Shown in pieces: positions 1 through 12,783 of a stretch of DNA of 64,000 nucleotides. The DNA comes from Pyxicephalus adspersus (taxonomy: Eukaryota; Chordata; Amphibia; Anura; Pyxicephalidae). How positions within the stretch are numbered: position 1 is the first letter of the stretch; each line of letters begins with the position of its first letter. The stretch covers positions 111,358,014-111,422,013 of the forward strand of contig NC_092859.1 of the NCBI RefSeq assembly GCF_032062135.1, read 5' to 3'. The translations under genes and the position numbers were made by a program. Below the pieces are notes generated by a model, which saw only the letters and a list, made by a program, of their open reading frames with translations, was not told the origin of the DNA and searched no databases.

Positions 1-799
1 TCAAAATAAAATGCCAGAACTTTCCTACTAGCTGTTTACTCTATACTCTATACTAAATCTTTTGCTGATAAATCCAAAAAACTATGCAAGTGAAGAAAAA
101 TCCAAGCATGAAATTGGAGTGAAGTTAAATTATGCCAACATTTTGTCCCTAGTGACCTAGTGCTCAGACAACCTTCCCTACAAAGAACCAAGTTCTCCTC
201 TAAGTAGCCCAGAATAACACGGACTGTGTTTTAGTTTGCAACTGATGATGGTAACTTGAAGCTTTACTACATGCAGAAAAATTGAATTAAAAACCCAACT
301 GCAGGTTTAATCAGCTGCATTAGGCATGCAAAGAACACTTTAGCCAACCTTTGCATTTTTTATTGTGTAGTGCTTCTAATAAGGGGAAACTTTTTTCTTT
401 GTGAAGCATAATTGGTGTTTTCTTTAAATTACAGTTTGAGAAATCTAGTTAATTAGTAAGTTGCAGAATCACAGTCATGGATTTATGTTTTAGTGTCTCT
501 GCAGAAGCATTCTGTATTTTCTTTAACCCTGTGCACGCTGACGTTTAATGTATTTTTTCTTTTTGCAATATTTCTGTCTACAGCTTTCTTATCCTTTAGT
601 TTCTTGGTTCACTTCAGTTTAATTATTGCTGATTGTTTATCAAAATATTCATTGTTTTATTTATTCAAACAAGTTGCAATTTTACATTTTTGTGAACACA
701 TACAGGTATATGTACTTCTTAGAAATTACAATATTCCCCATGGCAATGCCTTACTCTGCTTTATTTTTATTATAAAGGATGGAAACAGTTTTGTTTAGT
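1..799. other. AT-rich non-coding DNA, no gene seen
   Basis: No open frame here looks like a known protein. The longest, at 493-798 on the plus strand, is a run of hydrophobic and low-complexity residues with no domain I recognise, which is common in T-rich DNA. No RNA gene or clear repeat is visible. Confidence 0.6.
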
Positions 800-870
800 C
801 ATTATATTATTATTATTTGTAATATTATTAATAAACAGGCTTTATATAGCACTGTACATTAAATTTTACA
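800..870 (+). repeat. Short remnant of 'tttatatagc' interspersed repeat
   Basis: An ATT-rich run leads into 'aataaacaggctttatat' and then 'agcactgtacattaaatt'. This resembles the head of the repeat at 1868-2548, which carries 'ggatttatatagcacaaa' and then 'cgctttacaaag'. I know this head as an abundant interspersed repeat in amphibian and fish genomes but cannot name the family with certainty. Only about 70 bases are recognisable and there are no ends or target-site duplications. Confidence 0.5.
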
Positions 871-1867
871 AGATCATCAGATGACTAATTTGCTGGGGCA
901 GAAATTACACAATAATGGTTATTCTGGTTCATGTAGAGTTTTTCTGCTGTAAACTGTTGCTTACAGCAAAATTTGAATATTGCAATCTGATCACTGTGGG
1001 AGAGGAGAAGAAAAGACTTCCTCCCAAACAACATCATCTCAGCCTAGGAAAAGTCACCTGAATCAAGCTAAATTATTACTTTTTAGTGATAAAAGTTACA
1101 TATTTTTTAGTATGATTTTGCTATATATTGCAACATTTTTGGAAATGTGTTAACGCAGAATAGTAAAGGTCCGCTTTAAAGCTATACCCAAGGTTCAAGG
1201 TTGATATGGTGCTATCCAATGTTTAGTGCTGTATGTTACACAGGTAGATCATCAGCATTTTGCTTTAGCCCTAACCAACAGTTGATTTTTAGATCTAATC
1301 TGCCAATAAATGTGCTGTGTTTGGAAGGATCAGTATTCATTATATTGAATTACTAGCATGGATGGCTGCATCTGTCAATGTCTGTAGACACTGTATTACT
1401 GCTTTTATTGTCCTTTAATCCAGACATCCACATCTCTTAAAGGTCATGCCAACCAAATGGTTGGAGTGAACAGCCGGATCTGAGTGTACGGGCTTGATTT
1501 GGAAGATTGTTTATCCAAACATTTTAATAACTGTTGCATATAATAATATCGTAAGTATTGCTTTACAAATAGTAGGTAGGTGGATGCTGAAAACAAATAC
1601 ATGGCTTCTGGTCTCTGCTTTATTGTATTGTCAATAAAAAGATCTGTACTAAGAAAAACACTGCTGACCTCACCTTCATAAAACAATAGCTGTTTGGCTG
1701 TCTTACCATTCTAATGGCTTCTTTTGGAATTATTGACCTGTTACAAAAATAAATTTTATGAGATTGGAATTTACTGCCTTCATTTGCTGCCTATTTGTAC
1801 TAGGGCAGTGACGGAAAGCAATCTAAAGGCAATAGATAAACATTACTATAAAATAGTTAGCACTTTT
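871..1867. other. Non-coding stretch, nothing recognised
   Basis: About 1 kb of unique-looking AT-rich sequence between two remnants of the same repeat type. The open frame at 1444-1686 (minus) has no recognisable domain and its composition fits chance. I see no RNA gene, repeat boundary or regulatory motif that I would defend. Confidence 0.55.
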
Positions 1868-2148
1868 ATTATTGACTTGGATTTATATAGCACAAACATA
1901 TTATACATCGCTTTACAAAGTTCAAAGTCATGCCCCTAACTGTCCCTCAAAGGGGCTCACAATTTAATGGTAATACCACTGCCATTACCACAATCCTAGC
2001 TCAGTTTTGGGTGGAAACTAATTACTCTAACTGCACATTTTTGAGTTGTGGGGAGAATCTAGGGTACCCAGAGAACACCCACACAAACAAAGGGAGAACA
2101 TACAATTAAATATTGCAGATAATGAGATATGAACCTGTGAGCCAGTGG

Positions 2149-2156
2149 CTCTAAAG
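2149..2156. repeat. Left 8-bp target-site duplication of hAT element
   Basis: CTCTAAAG immediately precedes the left terminal inverted repeat. It is identical to the eight bases after the right terminus at 2471-2478. Exact identity suggests that this insertion is not very old. Confidence 0.87.
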
Positions 2157-2470
2157 CAGCAGTCGCCAACCGGTGGTCTGCGAGAAAATTTTGGGGGTCC
2201 GAGGCTCTGGTCGGTGCACCCCCGAGCGGGGTCAGGAGGGGGCCCTTGCTGGGGGGGACACACCGGCCACTGTACCCCGTACAGTTCCTACGCTCAGGGA
2301 GGTGGGCGAGGCTCAGATCTGCAATGGGAGAGTGGGCGGGGTTATTTATTCATGACGTCACTATGGGGGAGGTTTCTCCCGCTTTGAGTGGCACCCGGCT
2401 CCCCACGCATGCGCGGTCAGAAGCCAGTAATTTTAGTGGTCTGCAGGACCGAAAAGGTTGGCGACCACTG
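2157..2470 (+). mobile_element. Non-autonomous hAT element with intact target-site duplication
   Basis: The left end reads CAGCAGTCGCCAACC and the right end, reverse-complemented, reads CAGTGGTCGCCAACC. These 15-bp terminal inverted repeats differ at 2 positions. The same 8 bases, CTCTAAAG, flank both sides (2149-2156 and 2471-2478), as expected for hAT transposition. The interior is GC- and CpG-richer than its surroundings and holds no transposase, so the element is non-autonomous. Open frames inside it (for example 2145-2387 plus and 2027-2263 minus) have no similarity to transposase and I treat them as chance. A shorter relative lies at 35076-35248, sharing 'tcactntgggggagtttct'-type and 'ctccccacgc'-type blocks. 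Confidence 0.88.
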
Positions 2471-2478
2471 CTCTAAAG
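2471..2478. repeat. Right 8-bp target-site duplication of hAT element
   Basis: CTCTAAAG follows the right terminal inverted repeat and matches the left duplication at 2149-2156. Removing one copy plus the element restores continuity of the older host repeat. Confidence 0.87.
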
Positions 2479-2548
2479 GCAAGAATGCTGGCCACAGGGA
2501 CAGAGGTTAACATTGGCAATCTCTGGCATCTTCTCCACCTTGCATAAG

Positions 2549-5500
2549 AAGTCCATTTTCTACCAGCCAGGGGCAACCCTACGTTTAGCACTGTTTTTCT
2601 CAAACAGCAGTGTTTGTGCATGGTGTACCAGGCCTTGAATCTCAAGAATGTCATTAATACCTACCCATGTCTCTTTAAAAACATGTTTTACAATATAGTA
2701 TCATTTAATTGAAATGAGTCCTGTTGTGATTTGAATTTATACTTGAATTTGTGACCTGTCTAGAAAGACACTTCTCAGTGTTAATTAATGTTTTCTAATA
2801 TAGTAGCTAATGATAGATATTTTATATTATGCTGTGGAGGGTCTCCCCATGTTCCTCCCCTGGTTTGTTGTTTTTTTTTATTCTCCAGTTCATTAGTGCG
2901 ATTTTACATTTTGTGCCACTTTTTTTTCAGCTTCAGTTTCAGCTGTAACAGCAATGGAGCAATCCCTCCTGTGCTGTGTTCTGCTTCTTACTTCTAAAGA
3001 TGACTTAGATCCCTAATTAAAAAAAAGAATAATATGCTTTCTCTCCCAGCCCTGGCTAATGATTCCAACTCGTTTACCATCGTTCACAGGGTTTCTGAGT
3101 CCAGCTCTAATTGCTGGCAGAAAGCCAGACATTGTCTCTTCTAAAAGGAGATTTGTATGGCTAACTAAGGGGCATTTAAATTCACCCTCAATGAGAACTA
3201 ATTCTTAGCATAAAGGCTACAGGTATAAAAATACAAATGATTATAAATGTGTATTGGCTAAAAGGTAAAAAAAAATCAATGGTCTTCTGCACATTGTGAG
3301 AACCTAATATCTTATCATCTACATATATATAAATTACCAGTCTTTATTGCTGACATAAATGTAGTAACCGTACTCTATTTCAAAATATAGTATATTTTAA
3401 TTGCTATTCAAAAGCTTATGGGCACCTGATGCAGCAGATACATATCATTAGTCTATATTCTGGCAATGGGTTTTCCCAATGGAGTTTGTGGTACCACCCT
3501 CACATGACCATGAACATCTTGCTTGGCTACTTGCCAAGCCAGGGAATAAAGAGGTTTTAGATGAAAATAGATGGGCATCATTAGTTTTGCACTGAGGTCA
3601 GTTTTCCTTTGCATATTTTTAATTGCAACACTATTTGTATGTATTAATGCAATACTATTTGTTTTAATTGCCATTTAATATAGGATTAGTATTGTAAATC
3701 TAATAAATATTTTTTTTATGTTTTCACAGCCAGAAAAATAAACGCTACATCTGCAAACATAATCAGGATTACATAGGTAGTACTTCAGCAACAACAGGCT
3801 AGTCTAGAATTTTAGCACGCATGGTCCAATGTTATGTTTAAGCATTAGTAAAAGTCTTCAAAAATAAAAGCCCATTAGCAATGCCAATATCCAGTTTATT
3901 GAAAAGTACTTCTTTTTTGTAATTTATGGTGGCCCAAGATTGATTAGGGTGCATTGTAGAAACTTGTCCATGTGTTCATTGATCTAAATTTGTTCATGGT
4001 TATAAAAGGTTCAGGAATTCCCATAACCTGCAAAGAAACTTCCAGTGTCTCAACAGACTTTTGTTTTTAGTCAGACTCACACATTTGTGAAGTCTTTGAA
4101 TTGCTATGCAAAGGATCAATAGGCTTTTCCCAAGCAGGGAACAGAAGTGGTTTGCTTGCACCTGCAAGCCAATTGGTCACAGAGACGCAAAGTTTATGGC
4201 TTTTGTTCTGTTTCAGGAACCGAATTGTACCACTGAATACTGGCATGTCATTTGGAGACATTGGTTTTCGGAAGGCATTTTTTGATGAAGTCGTCTCAGC
4301 TTGCACAATCATGACTACTGTGACTTCAGTCCTTGTTCTCCTTATTCTGATTACTAGCTGTGTGCAGACTTTTCCACAAAGGGAATGAAATGGTTGTTGT
4401 TTGAACTGGCAAACAAAGGCAAAAAGAGACTTCATGAGTTTATTAGGGAATGTGCTGATGTGGCAGATGAAGAGGTCAAGTGGTAAACCTAAACTGCACA
4501 ATTTAACATGTTTTTCTAAATCTAAATGCGTTTGTCAACTCCTTGTATTTATGATTCATGAAATTTTAAAATTATATCACATGTTCTAAGCATGTAAAGA
4601 TCAGTTTTTGTGCTGTGCTGGCCAAAAGCTTTTGTTGTGCTTGTAAATTGTAATTAGTATCCTCAACCCTACATTCAGCATCTGCTACATGGGCTTAATG
4701 TGCAGCAGTACAGAACAACATAAAAATAGTCTGATGCTAATTGTTTTCATTGTACCTTAAAGGACCCATGCTATTTTACTAATTGGCACCTGTTGCAAGA
4801 AACTTGGAACACTTGGTCTTTTGATTTGCATGGACCAAGTGTTCTTTGGCCCGTGACATTGCCGTCCTCCTTTTCTGCCAGCACTGTCAACATTCCCCTA
4901 AAACAGGTGTCAGGATATTATGGTAGACACCAAAGAAAGGGAAAGTCCATTGCTGATTTTACTGTTGTGTTTCAATTTTTCAGTCAGTCAGTGGAGTGTT
5001 GCTAAAAATAAATAAGACTTTAGTGTACCTACTCAGATATGTCTAGTAATAGTAACAACTAAGCTAACACTAACAACATGGAATACATGGAATTTATTGG
5101 TTCTTTGAGTCTGTATTTTGTCCCCACATAATATAGACACTATAACAATATATATTTATTGAAAGTTAACAAGTAGGCTACCTAATCACTGCACCCTTTT
5201 TTCTCTATAAAGGTATGTACAGCATTCCAATGAGAGAGAGTTGCTGGGAAATGGAGCTGAAGTGGTGTAGTATTTTACTCATTCTATCTTTTGCATTTGG
5301 CCTTTTGACATCAAGATAACATGACTTTTAGTCAGGGCCGCCATCAGAAATTTATGGGCCACATGTTAGGTAAACTTCTTGGTAAAAGTTCCAGCATTAC
5401 AAAAGTCAACACTTCTTATTGGGACCCAGTACAGAAGTACTACACCTTTTACCCCCATGATGGAGGAATATTTGTCAACGTCTGTCTGCTTGGTGAACAC

Positions 5501-6639
5501 CACAGAAAGTTCAACTGCTTTGTTTTACTGTGAATACGTAAAGTGTAACAGGACAGTAAAGTTGAATGCGAGGACAAAATTTGTAGACTCCATATATTGA
5601 ATCAACACCTATACATACAGTATTTTGCCATTCTACTCTTACTTGTGATGCAAGTGAAAACAATTCAAACAGAATAAAAAATATGTCATTTAGGGGCTTA
5701 TATTGATTTTAATATCTTATTTCATTTTTTCAACTGATATCTGAGTTCTCAGTTACAAACAGATTTACTGCAAACCAAAAGGTTATTAAGTCAAGTTGAA
5801 ATGCTCATGTAGGTGTTCAGTGTCCTAGAAGATGCACACATTTTTTCCTGCCTACTGCCAGCTGTCCATCCAAAATGCCAGTGAGGTTTAATGATCTGCC
5901 ACATTACTGGAAAAATGCCCTGTCAGGAAGCCAGTGTGATGTGCCATGACTGCTGTCCTCACAAAGACCCTCAGCTGCTGACTTCTGTTGAGCCTATATT
6001 TGGAATGATTGTTGGTGATCTGGGACCAAGGGAGAATGGTACGGTATGCTCTGCTAAATATAGATACCGTTTTATGAAAACTGAATGTCTCTTAGAAACA
6101 CAAGATTAATATTAACTAAGGAAAACAAAGTTACAGGATTAACACACTCAGCTCAGTACGTAAATTAATAATAAGATCTGCAAAGGCGTCTTCCATAGAG
6201 CATGTATACACCTGCAGTGTGTGTATATGTGTGTCTCGGGCAGACAAACATGCCAAATATTTTATCTTATCTTATGCAGCTTTATTTCATGAGCATCTTA
6301 AAGGAGCTTGTCTCATGCAGCCACATGTGTACAGCATAATCAGTTAAAAATAGAGAACTACTATACTAGCTTTTTTCAACAAGGCATAATATTTACAATA
6401 CATTTCAACCTATCAGATATCTTTTTATTAACTTAAAATTTAATTTACTGCATGTTTAAAAGGTCTGCAGTAGTTGTTTTGAGCCTAAAGCTTACCTTCA
6501 ACACTTGTTTTATTCAGCAAATAAATGCAATAGTAAAGCTATGGGAAATATGTTTGGGTCACAGGTCTAATATGTATTCTGGTATGCACAGGCAGGTAAA
6601 TGGGTGGAGAGACAGATATTGGTAAAATTAAAAATCACC
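2549..6639. other. Unique-looking non-coding DNA with weak, unsupported frames
   Basis: Most of this interval shows no repeat or gene. Two opposing open frames overlap at 4067-4501 (minus, 144 codons) and 4101-4388 (plus, 95 codons). The plus frame contains a leucine/valine-rich hydrophobic run and follows a polypyrimidine-plus-AG sequence near 4207-4216. I recognise no domain and see no matching splice donor, so I do not call a gene. At 5331-5365, 'cagggccgccatcagaaa' resembles the start of an amphibian interspersed repeat, but little of it survives. Confidence 0.5.
4807..4844. repeat. 12-bp perfect inverted repeat
   Basis: GAACACTTGGTC at 4807-4818 is the exact reverse complement of GACCAAGTGTTC at 4833-4844, with a 14-base spacer. 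It could be part of a decayed foldback transposon or simply a chance hairpin. No terminal motif or target-site duplication is visible nearby. Confidence 0.6.
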
Positions 6640-6925
6640 GTAAAATGGAAGTAAGCTTGCAGTTTCATTATTACAGAAGGGACATTCTATGTCTCTTCTG
6701 TAAAAACAAATTTACATGTCTGTTCACTACATTGAGCCATTTATGCCAGGATTGGATGATTTTCTGTATGCTTGGCCAATCAAGATGGCCAAGGATCTCA
6801 AAATCCGACTATAATCTGTTAAAATCTGATGCATGTAATGAAGTGAGGAAGAATGAGTTTAGTTAGCCTGTCCCTTCTGCAAAAAAAAAACGCTGTCTGT
6901 TCACAATTTTTACCTTGCAAGTTTA
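6640..6925 (+). mobile_element. Decayed MITE-like repeat ('cttctg-caataaa' type)
   Basis: The block has an inverted arrangement around 'attacagaagggacattc' and 'tgtctcttctgtaaaaac', followed by 'catgtctgttcac'. At 6871-6910 a second 'tcccttctgc...ctgtctgttcacaa' block occurs. Related blocks appear at 43262-43345 and 46205-46515, where 'ctgcaataaaacaaactta' and 'cttacctgcctgttcacaa' are preserved. The shared core suggests one non-autonomous DNA-transposon family. Ends are not resolved, so the limits are approximate. The open frame at 6600-6866 lies inside this repeat and is not credible as a gene. Confidence 0.45.
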
Positions 6926-7155
6926 TTTTGATTAAGCCCTGGGGGCTTTTTTAGGATTGGTTTTGAAAGCTTTTGATTCCATTGAAACTGACCTAACAAC
7001 TGAAGCTTTGTTTAGAGATTGGCCAAAAATAAAGCAAAATTCCAGGCAAGTTCAGTTTACATCAAACAAAAATAATGTGTGAAATAGGATTAAGTCAGGG
7101 CTGCGTAATATGTTGACGCTTTATAAATCCTGTTTGATAATAAAGTCTAACAGAT

Positions 7156-7157
7156 TC

Positions 7158-7220
<63 letters not shown>
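7156..7220 (+). repeat. (TATC)n microsatellite
   Basis: About sixteen uninterrupted ATCT/TATC tetranucleotide units run from 7156 to 7220, ending in a short TC-rich variant. Tracts this long and pure are normally length-polymorphic, so this should be a usable marker and a place where the assembled length may be unreliable. Confidence 0.97.
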
Positions 7221-7221
<1 letters not shown>

Positions 7222-10200
7222 CTCTATTTGTTCTTTCCATTATTAATTTTAAATGAATTTATCCGAAAATACCCTTAATAGCAAAAATGAGCACATTCAG
7301 ATAATCAGACTGTATTTGTGTACATTTTTGGCAACGTGTCAGGGTGCTGCAGTCCCTGCAGATGACTGGCATTCAATGGGTAGAAGAATTAGAAGGTATC
7401 TACAGCAACCCAGGGCCCTGATGGCTGAATCACTGAGGATGTGAAACAAATGAATAGAGAGAGTCACATTTCCTACAGGAAAACAAAGAAATCTGCTTCT
7501 TGTTTGCTGCCGAGTAAACACATCCATCCTTGCCAACTTCACCTACAGCCTGGGATGTGGTTTTAACATACCACATCTGCCTTGATCACATGCTTACATG
7601 CCGTGAAGTCACCCTTGCAAATAGGCTGTGTATAGAAAAATTAGGCAATTTGCTAGGAATTTAGGCTGGTATCTTTTATGCGGTAAATTCATTTTGTGCA
7701 ATAGCATGCAACTACAAGACAGAGTATTTATACAGTGACAGTGAAATGTAATTAGTGTACATGTATTGTATATATAAATATACATTCAAGATAAACATTT
7801 ATAACTTACAATAATACTTTTTTTAACATTGTGAAAACTGTTAGTATGATGACTGTGCAGTATTAGAACTGGCGGGCCTCTGCAGGAAAGAAAAAAAGTG
7901 CAGTCCCCATTAACAAAAATAATATTTATACACAGTATTTCGAATTCTAGACAATTTAGAGTAGAACAAATGTGCATCAAAGTAAAAAAGCAAATTAGTA
8001 GAATTGAAATGACTGATAACTGAATATTCTTATTTACTTTTTAGTGAAGTAAAGGTAAAATGCATAAGTATCTTCATAGAGAAAAGGTGATAGCCTTAAT
8101 CTGCCCCTTCCAGAGCCTAAATCTAGTTTTATATACATTTTGTAAGAAGCAGGGTGATTCCATTGCTTGCTGTTTGCCGATGGCAAGGACAGCACACTTA
8201 TTGTAGCTGTAGGCCAACACACTTGATATACAGCTATTATGTCAACTAACTGGGGCTATATATTGCATCACTACACTGCAATATCATTCTGTGATTACTT
8301 TGGTTGTAATTTGATGATTTGCTGACCTCCGAACAATCAACTTTGCTCTTAAGGAACAGTAGATTATAAAAGGGAATCTAGTTGTTAGGTTCAGAGACTG
8401 ACTTGCTGTTTTCTCTAGTTTATAAAATTTTGTGCGGGGCACCTTAGAAACAAGGGGTTACCCTGCCCTTAGCACTCAACCTAATGCCCTGTCCTTAGCA
8501 ATCAACCAAATAAAATGCCTGATTTATTGCTACTGACAGTAGGTCAAGTATACATTCCCCTTAGAGACCACCTAGAAGGCCCTATTAAATTTATACCACA
8601 GATTTTCCCAATATGGGCTCACCAAATTACTTTGATACAAAATCAAAAGAAATAAACCTGAGCTAAATGCATGGACCCTTAGTAATAAAAATGTACCATA
8701 TGCCAGCTAAATAGTTTTCAGGACTCTACCATCAGTGACGTGCATATGTGTTATGTAAATAAAGAATCCATATGTTTCCTAAGGGGTGCTTCAATAAGTC
8801 ACTTTGGCTTTCATACCTCTACATGTCTGAATATTAAACAATATTTCCAACACCAGTTCTACAGTTGTAAGCTCAAAAAGGCTCAGAGGTGCCAGCTGGC
8901 ACACTTGGTATCTGTGCCAAAACTTTATACCAAGCATATGTTAACCTTTTTACCCATTGTTAATATTAATTATAGAATTAATTATGGGATTGAAATATTG
9001 CAGGATTGGCAAATAGACTTGCTGAGTGGAATGTATGCCTTTCCTCTTATTTTAAAAAAATATTTTACGAGTATCAATGTTTAAATTGGCAAAACCTCCG
9101 ACTTTTATTTATGAATCCTTCCTCCATGTAGATGTCGTTTTGCTGAGAATTACTCACTTTAGGAATGGAGGCAATAATGATTCATTATATTGTTGTCTCC
9201 ACTGTTATTGTTGTTCTTTTCTGTATGTGGATCTGCATATACCTATCTTTATTGAATACAAATAAAACCCCTCCCTTATCTTTAAACTAATTTAAACCCT
9301 ACGTTATGGAGTGTAGAAACTATCCATTCTAAAAAATAAAACTCCTATACCAATACTGCACAGCACTAAGCCAAAAACTACTAACCAGTTGTCATTGTAT
9401 GCATGTGTCAATGTATGTATGTCATTCAATGTAAGTATGTCAATCATCCTGTAAGCCTGCATACATAAACTTGTCCCCATCACACTAAAGTACCCGTACA
9501 CTTAGAGATTACAATTCAGTGCAATGCAATACAAATTGTTTGGCTCTCTGTATTCACTGTATATCTCCAGGACTGATTTATAGTGTGCAGGGATTATGGA
9601 AAGTTCAAAGAAACATAGATTGAACACAATTATAATGGCAGCATTCTAGCTATACATTTCCTTTTATTTATGGCTGGTGGGTAAAAGTCAGAATCCCACT
9701 GATGTCCTCTCTATTTATGTCTCAGAGGCTCCATGTCTCACCATAACAGGGTAAATTGGGACAAAAACTGGAGGGGGATGTCCCCAATAGGCACATGTAC
9801 AATAAAATACATCTGACCAAGCATCTAATTCTTCTCCAGGCTATATAAGTAAACATATTTTGGCTGATGGTTCACTTTAAAAATGTAGTAGTTATTAGGG
9901 TAAAGGGAATATATTTGTGTATAAGGCTATGCATTTTGTAAATAAATATTTGCCTGATACAGTTGTTACAATATGGAATGGCATTGTCCATACATCCAGA
10001 ATTTGTGTTATGTTGGCCGTTATGCTCATGTACAAACTCAGAAATATCCCTATTACTGGAATATATTTAGTGCCTGGATGAGTAGCTGTGAAAAAAAGGG
10101 GCCATGCTTAATACTAAATATCTGCTTAGCTGCGTCAAATGACATTCCAGTATGTCTCAGTGTTTCACACAGGCTACCTCTATGGATATAAAGTGTGGTT

Positions 10201-12672
10201 TTATTTTCTTACTACATTGAAAGTACAATTTAAGCACTACTGTGCCTGTTCTACTTTCAAATCAAAATGTATCACAGGGGACTAACAATGTATGTGTGAT
10301 TTGAAAGAGGAAGCAAGGAGAAAACCTGATACATCGAAGCAGCTAGTGGTTTGCAAAAACGAATGTGGTGCTCCATGAATTTTGTATGGCTGGAGGGCAC
10401 TAACAGTTTTATTACATGAGATCATTTCTTTTCTGAGGTATGGGCCATCAGACTGCTGGTCTAACAAGACATGTGTCCCACTCTGTGAAAGCAGACATTA
10501 TTTGGAGTGAAATTAACTATTCAAACATATAAATTAGAATGATTACTCCTAATAGTAGTTGTATCCGTAGTGGTGGCTGCATAAGCACTGCACGTATTAC
10601 TGAATTAATCTATTAATTGAAAGATGGCTTTTGATGAAAGTAGGCTTTTACCCATTCGATTTATTGAGTAAAATTATCTGAAACTTGAGTTAAATATGTA
10701 TTGTTATATTACCTCTAGAGAGGGTTAGTTTCTGTTAATCACTGAAGGTTTTCTGCCTACCTTCAGACCAATCCCAGGGCAACATAGTAACATCTAGAAG
10801 AGGGCTATGCCATAGCTTTATAGAATATGGACAAATGCCATTACATGTTATGAGCTCTACAATTATTAAATTGTGCATCAGTACGGCTCCTCAGTATAAG
10901 CAGCCATAATGATGCACTTTGTCAAGAGGGTTGCTTAAAGCAACCCTTTTCTTTGCCAATATTTACAGAAATTGCTGCCAAATAAAAACTCTTCAGCTTA
11001 TAACAACTCACCGGTGTCTAATCAGTGAACAAAATCACTGCTTCAGTCTTTCTACAGAGATTCAGTTTTTCCCCAATTGGGTACCACCATTTTATACAGC
11101 AAAGGTAAAACCAAGCAATTAATTACAACTTGCACATAATAGAAATGAGTACTTAGTTGCTGACTTCTGACATAGAGTCAACATTTGCATATCGGTAACA
11201 TCATTTGTTAGATTGTCTAGGACTTATACTTTAAGGAATAAAATCAAAACATCTGGTAAGGCGAATTGAGTAGGTAGCACTATGTAGCATGCCTGGAAAA
11301 TTGAAAGGTATACTTTACATGTGCTTTTATCACATATTATATACTTTACTATATGATAAAAGTACCCAATGGAAATTACCTTTGAAAAAAGCCACAACAA
11401 AGGTTCTTGTTATACCAGTTTTGTTTTAAATGTTTGTCTACTAAAGGAACTGTTAATGCAAAAAAATATCATGTACAGTGCTGCATAGCTTGTTTGGACA
11501 TTGCAGGACATCCTGGCCCTGAAGGTTGTATTTTCCTTTAATGTATTGCTATGACATTGTATAATCCCTTGATGGTGATTTTATGGTTGATAGAGCCATA
11601 AAAATTTTCATCAAGGCCTTTAAAATCCTGCATTGCCCAGGTGATAGACTTCCTAAAAATAAGTCCTTAAGAAGAATGACTTTTTCATGACTCTACATGA
11701 ATGACTTTGCTGTATTCTATTGACCAGAGGAAGAGTTAACTTTTGAGAAGGTAGTTATCATTTCTTTCATATTTGAATATATACTGTATATATATTTAAT
11801 TGTATTTTGTGTTATGATAGTCACTGCAGTTACGTCACAAATTGACTTGTTTACAGATTCTATGCAGGTGCAGCACTTGATTTCACAACTGCAGTGTACA
11901 TCTTCAGACCTACTTCTAGTGATTAATGGCACTCTGTTCTCAATTGTTCTTATCAGCAGCACAGTTCCTGGGTCCTCTTGTATGCAGACTATAGCAGAAA
12001 AAAAGAAAGTTTTTTTTCGTCTTTTTATCTACTGGTTGCTGACAAATGTTTTATTTATGCTGTAACAAACACCTTCCTATTTTGTAGAGTTTGTCTTTTT
12101 CAGTTTATTAAATCAACAAAACTAATTGTAACAATAAGGTTTATGATTCCTATAGCAAACACTATACTTGCATACCCATTAACCTAATGTTAATGACAAT
12201 ATACTGTATATAAAACATAATTTAATTAAAAAATCATTTATTACAAAAATAATTTAAAATTTTTTCAGCATTCAAAGAACATCTTAAATGTTCTTAAACA
12301 TTTCTGGATTAGTTAAGGCATTAAGAAACAGGTTCCACTTTCTGTAAACCAAATGCAATTGCAAACCTAGTTATTTCTTTATAAAAGTAGTGGGGACATT
12401 ATCACTGTGTTTCAAATAATCTGCAGTGAGTGGAGCTGCATGAGGGACCTAATCATTCCATCACTTCAGTTTGCCTTCAGAAAAGTACAGGTTAGGCTGG
12501 ACCAGTTACACTGCACAAGTAGAGAGGGTAGCAGTGACTGGTCTTAAGTACAGTTAGCTCCTGCAGAGGCAGTAATTTAAAAGAATCTGGAACAAGTAAA
12601 CACAGCATATAAGGATTTAGGAATAGGTATGCCCCTTTTTCTTAGGCAAGATAGAGTTTAGACAGAGTTTAG
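7221..12672. other. Unique-looking non-coding DNA
   Basis: No gene or clear transposon is seen. Open frames such as 8740-9084 (plus, 114 codons) and 11717-11962 (minus) show no domain, no plausible splice context and AT-driven composition. Around 11769-11800 there is an imperfect 'tatatactgtatatatatt' AT tract. I see no RNA gene. Confidence 0.5.
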
Positions 12673-12783
12673 CTTTAAAGGGAACCCGTCATGACAGAAA
12701 TATAAAGACTGCCACTGCTAACCTGGTTCCTGGGTGTCATACTGATTCACTTCTTCAATAGTTTGAATCATAGGCTATGCTTA
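12673..12783 (+). mobile_element. Fragment of a 'TTTAAAGGGAACC' MITE-like repeat
   Basis: The block starts 'ctttaaagggaacccgtc' and runs through 'atgacagaaatataaagact' and 'taacctggttcctgggtg'. I recognise this wording as a recurrent amphibian repeat. The terminus resembles both ends of the smaller element at 53095-53192, whose ends carry TTTTAAAGTAA and then CCTGT. No second inverted terminus or duplication was found here, so the copy is probably truncated. Confidence 0.4.

Larger units (their letters stand above)
1868..2548 (+). repeat. Old interspersed repeat, split by a hAT insertion
   Basis: The left part (1868-2156) begins 'ttgacttggatttatatagc'. It continues with the landmarks 'cgctttacaaag', 'ctaactgtccctcaaaggg' and 'gggctcacaatttaatgg', then an 'agggagaacatacaa' block and 'gagatatgaacctgtgag'. 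The right part resumes after the hAT element with 'ggcaagaatgctggccac'. Joined across the hAT and its duplicated 8 bases, the two parts read as one continuous repeat of a type widespread in amphibian and fish genomes. I do not assign a family name. The right boundary is approximate. This repeat is older than the hAT it contains. Confidence 0.65.

Noticed and set aside
493..798. 101-codon plus-strand frame as a small membrane protein
   Set aside because: Composition is Phe/Leu/Ser-rich as expected from T-rich DNA, with no domain or gene context.
2027..2387. Overlapping frames on both strands around 2.0-2.4 kb as genes
   Set aside because: They lie within or across the boundary of a non-autonomous hAT element and arise from its GC-richer composition.
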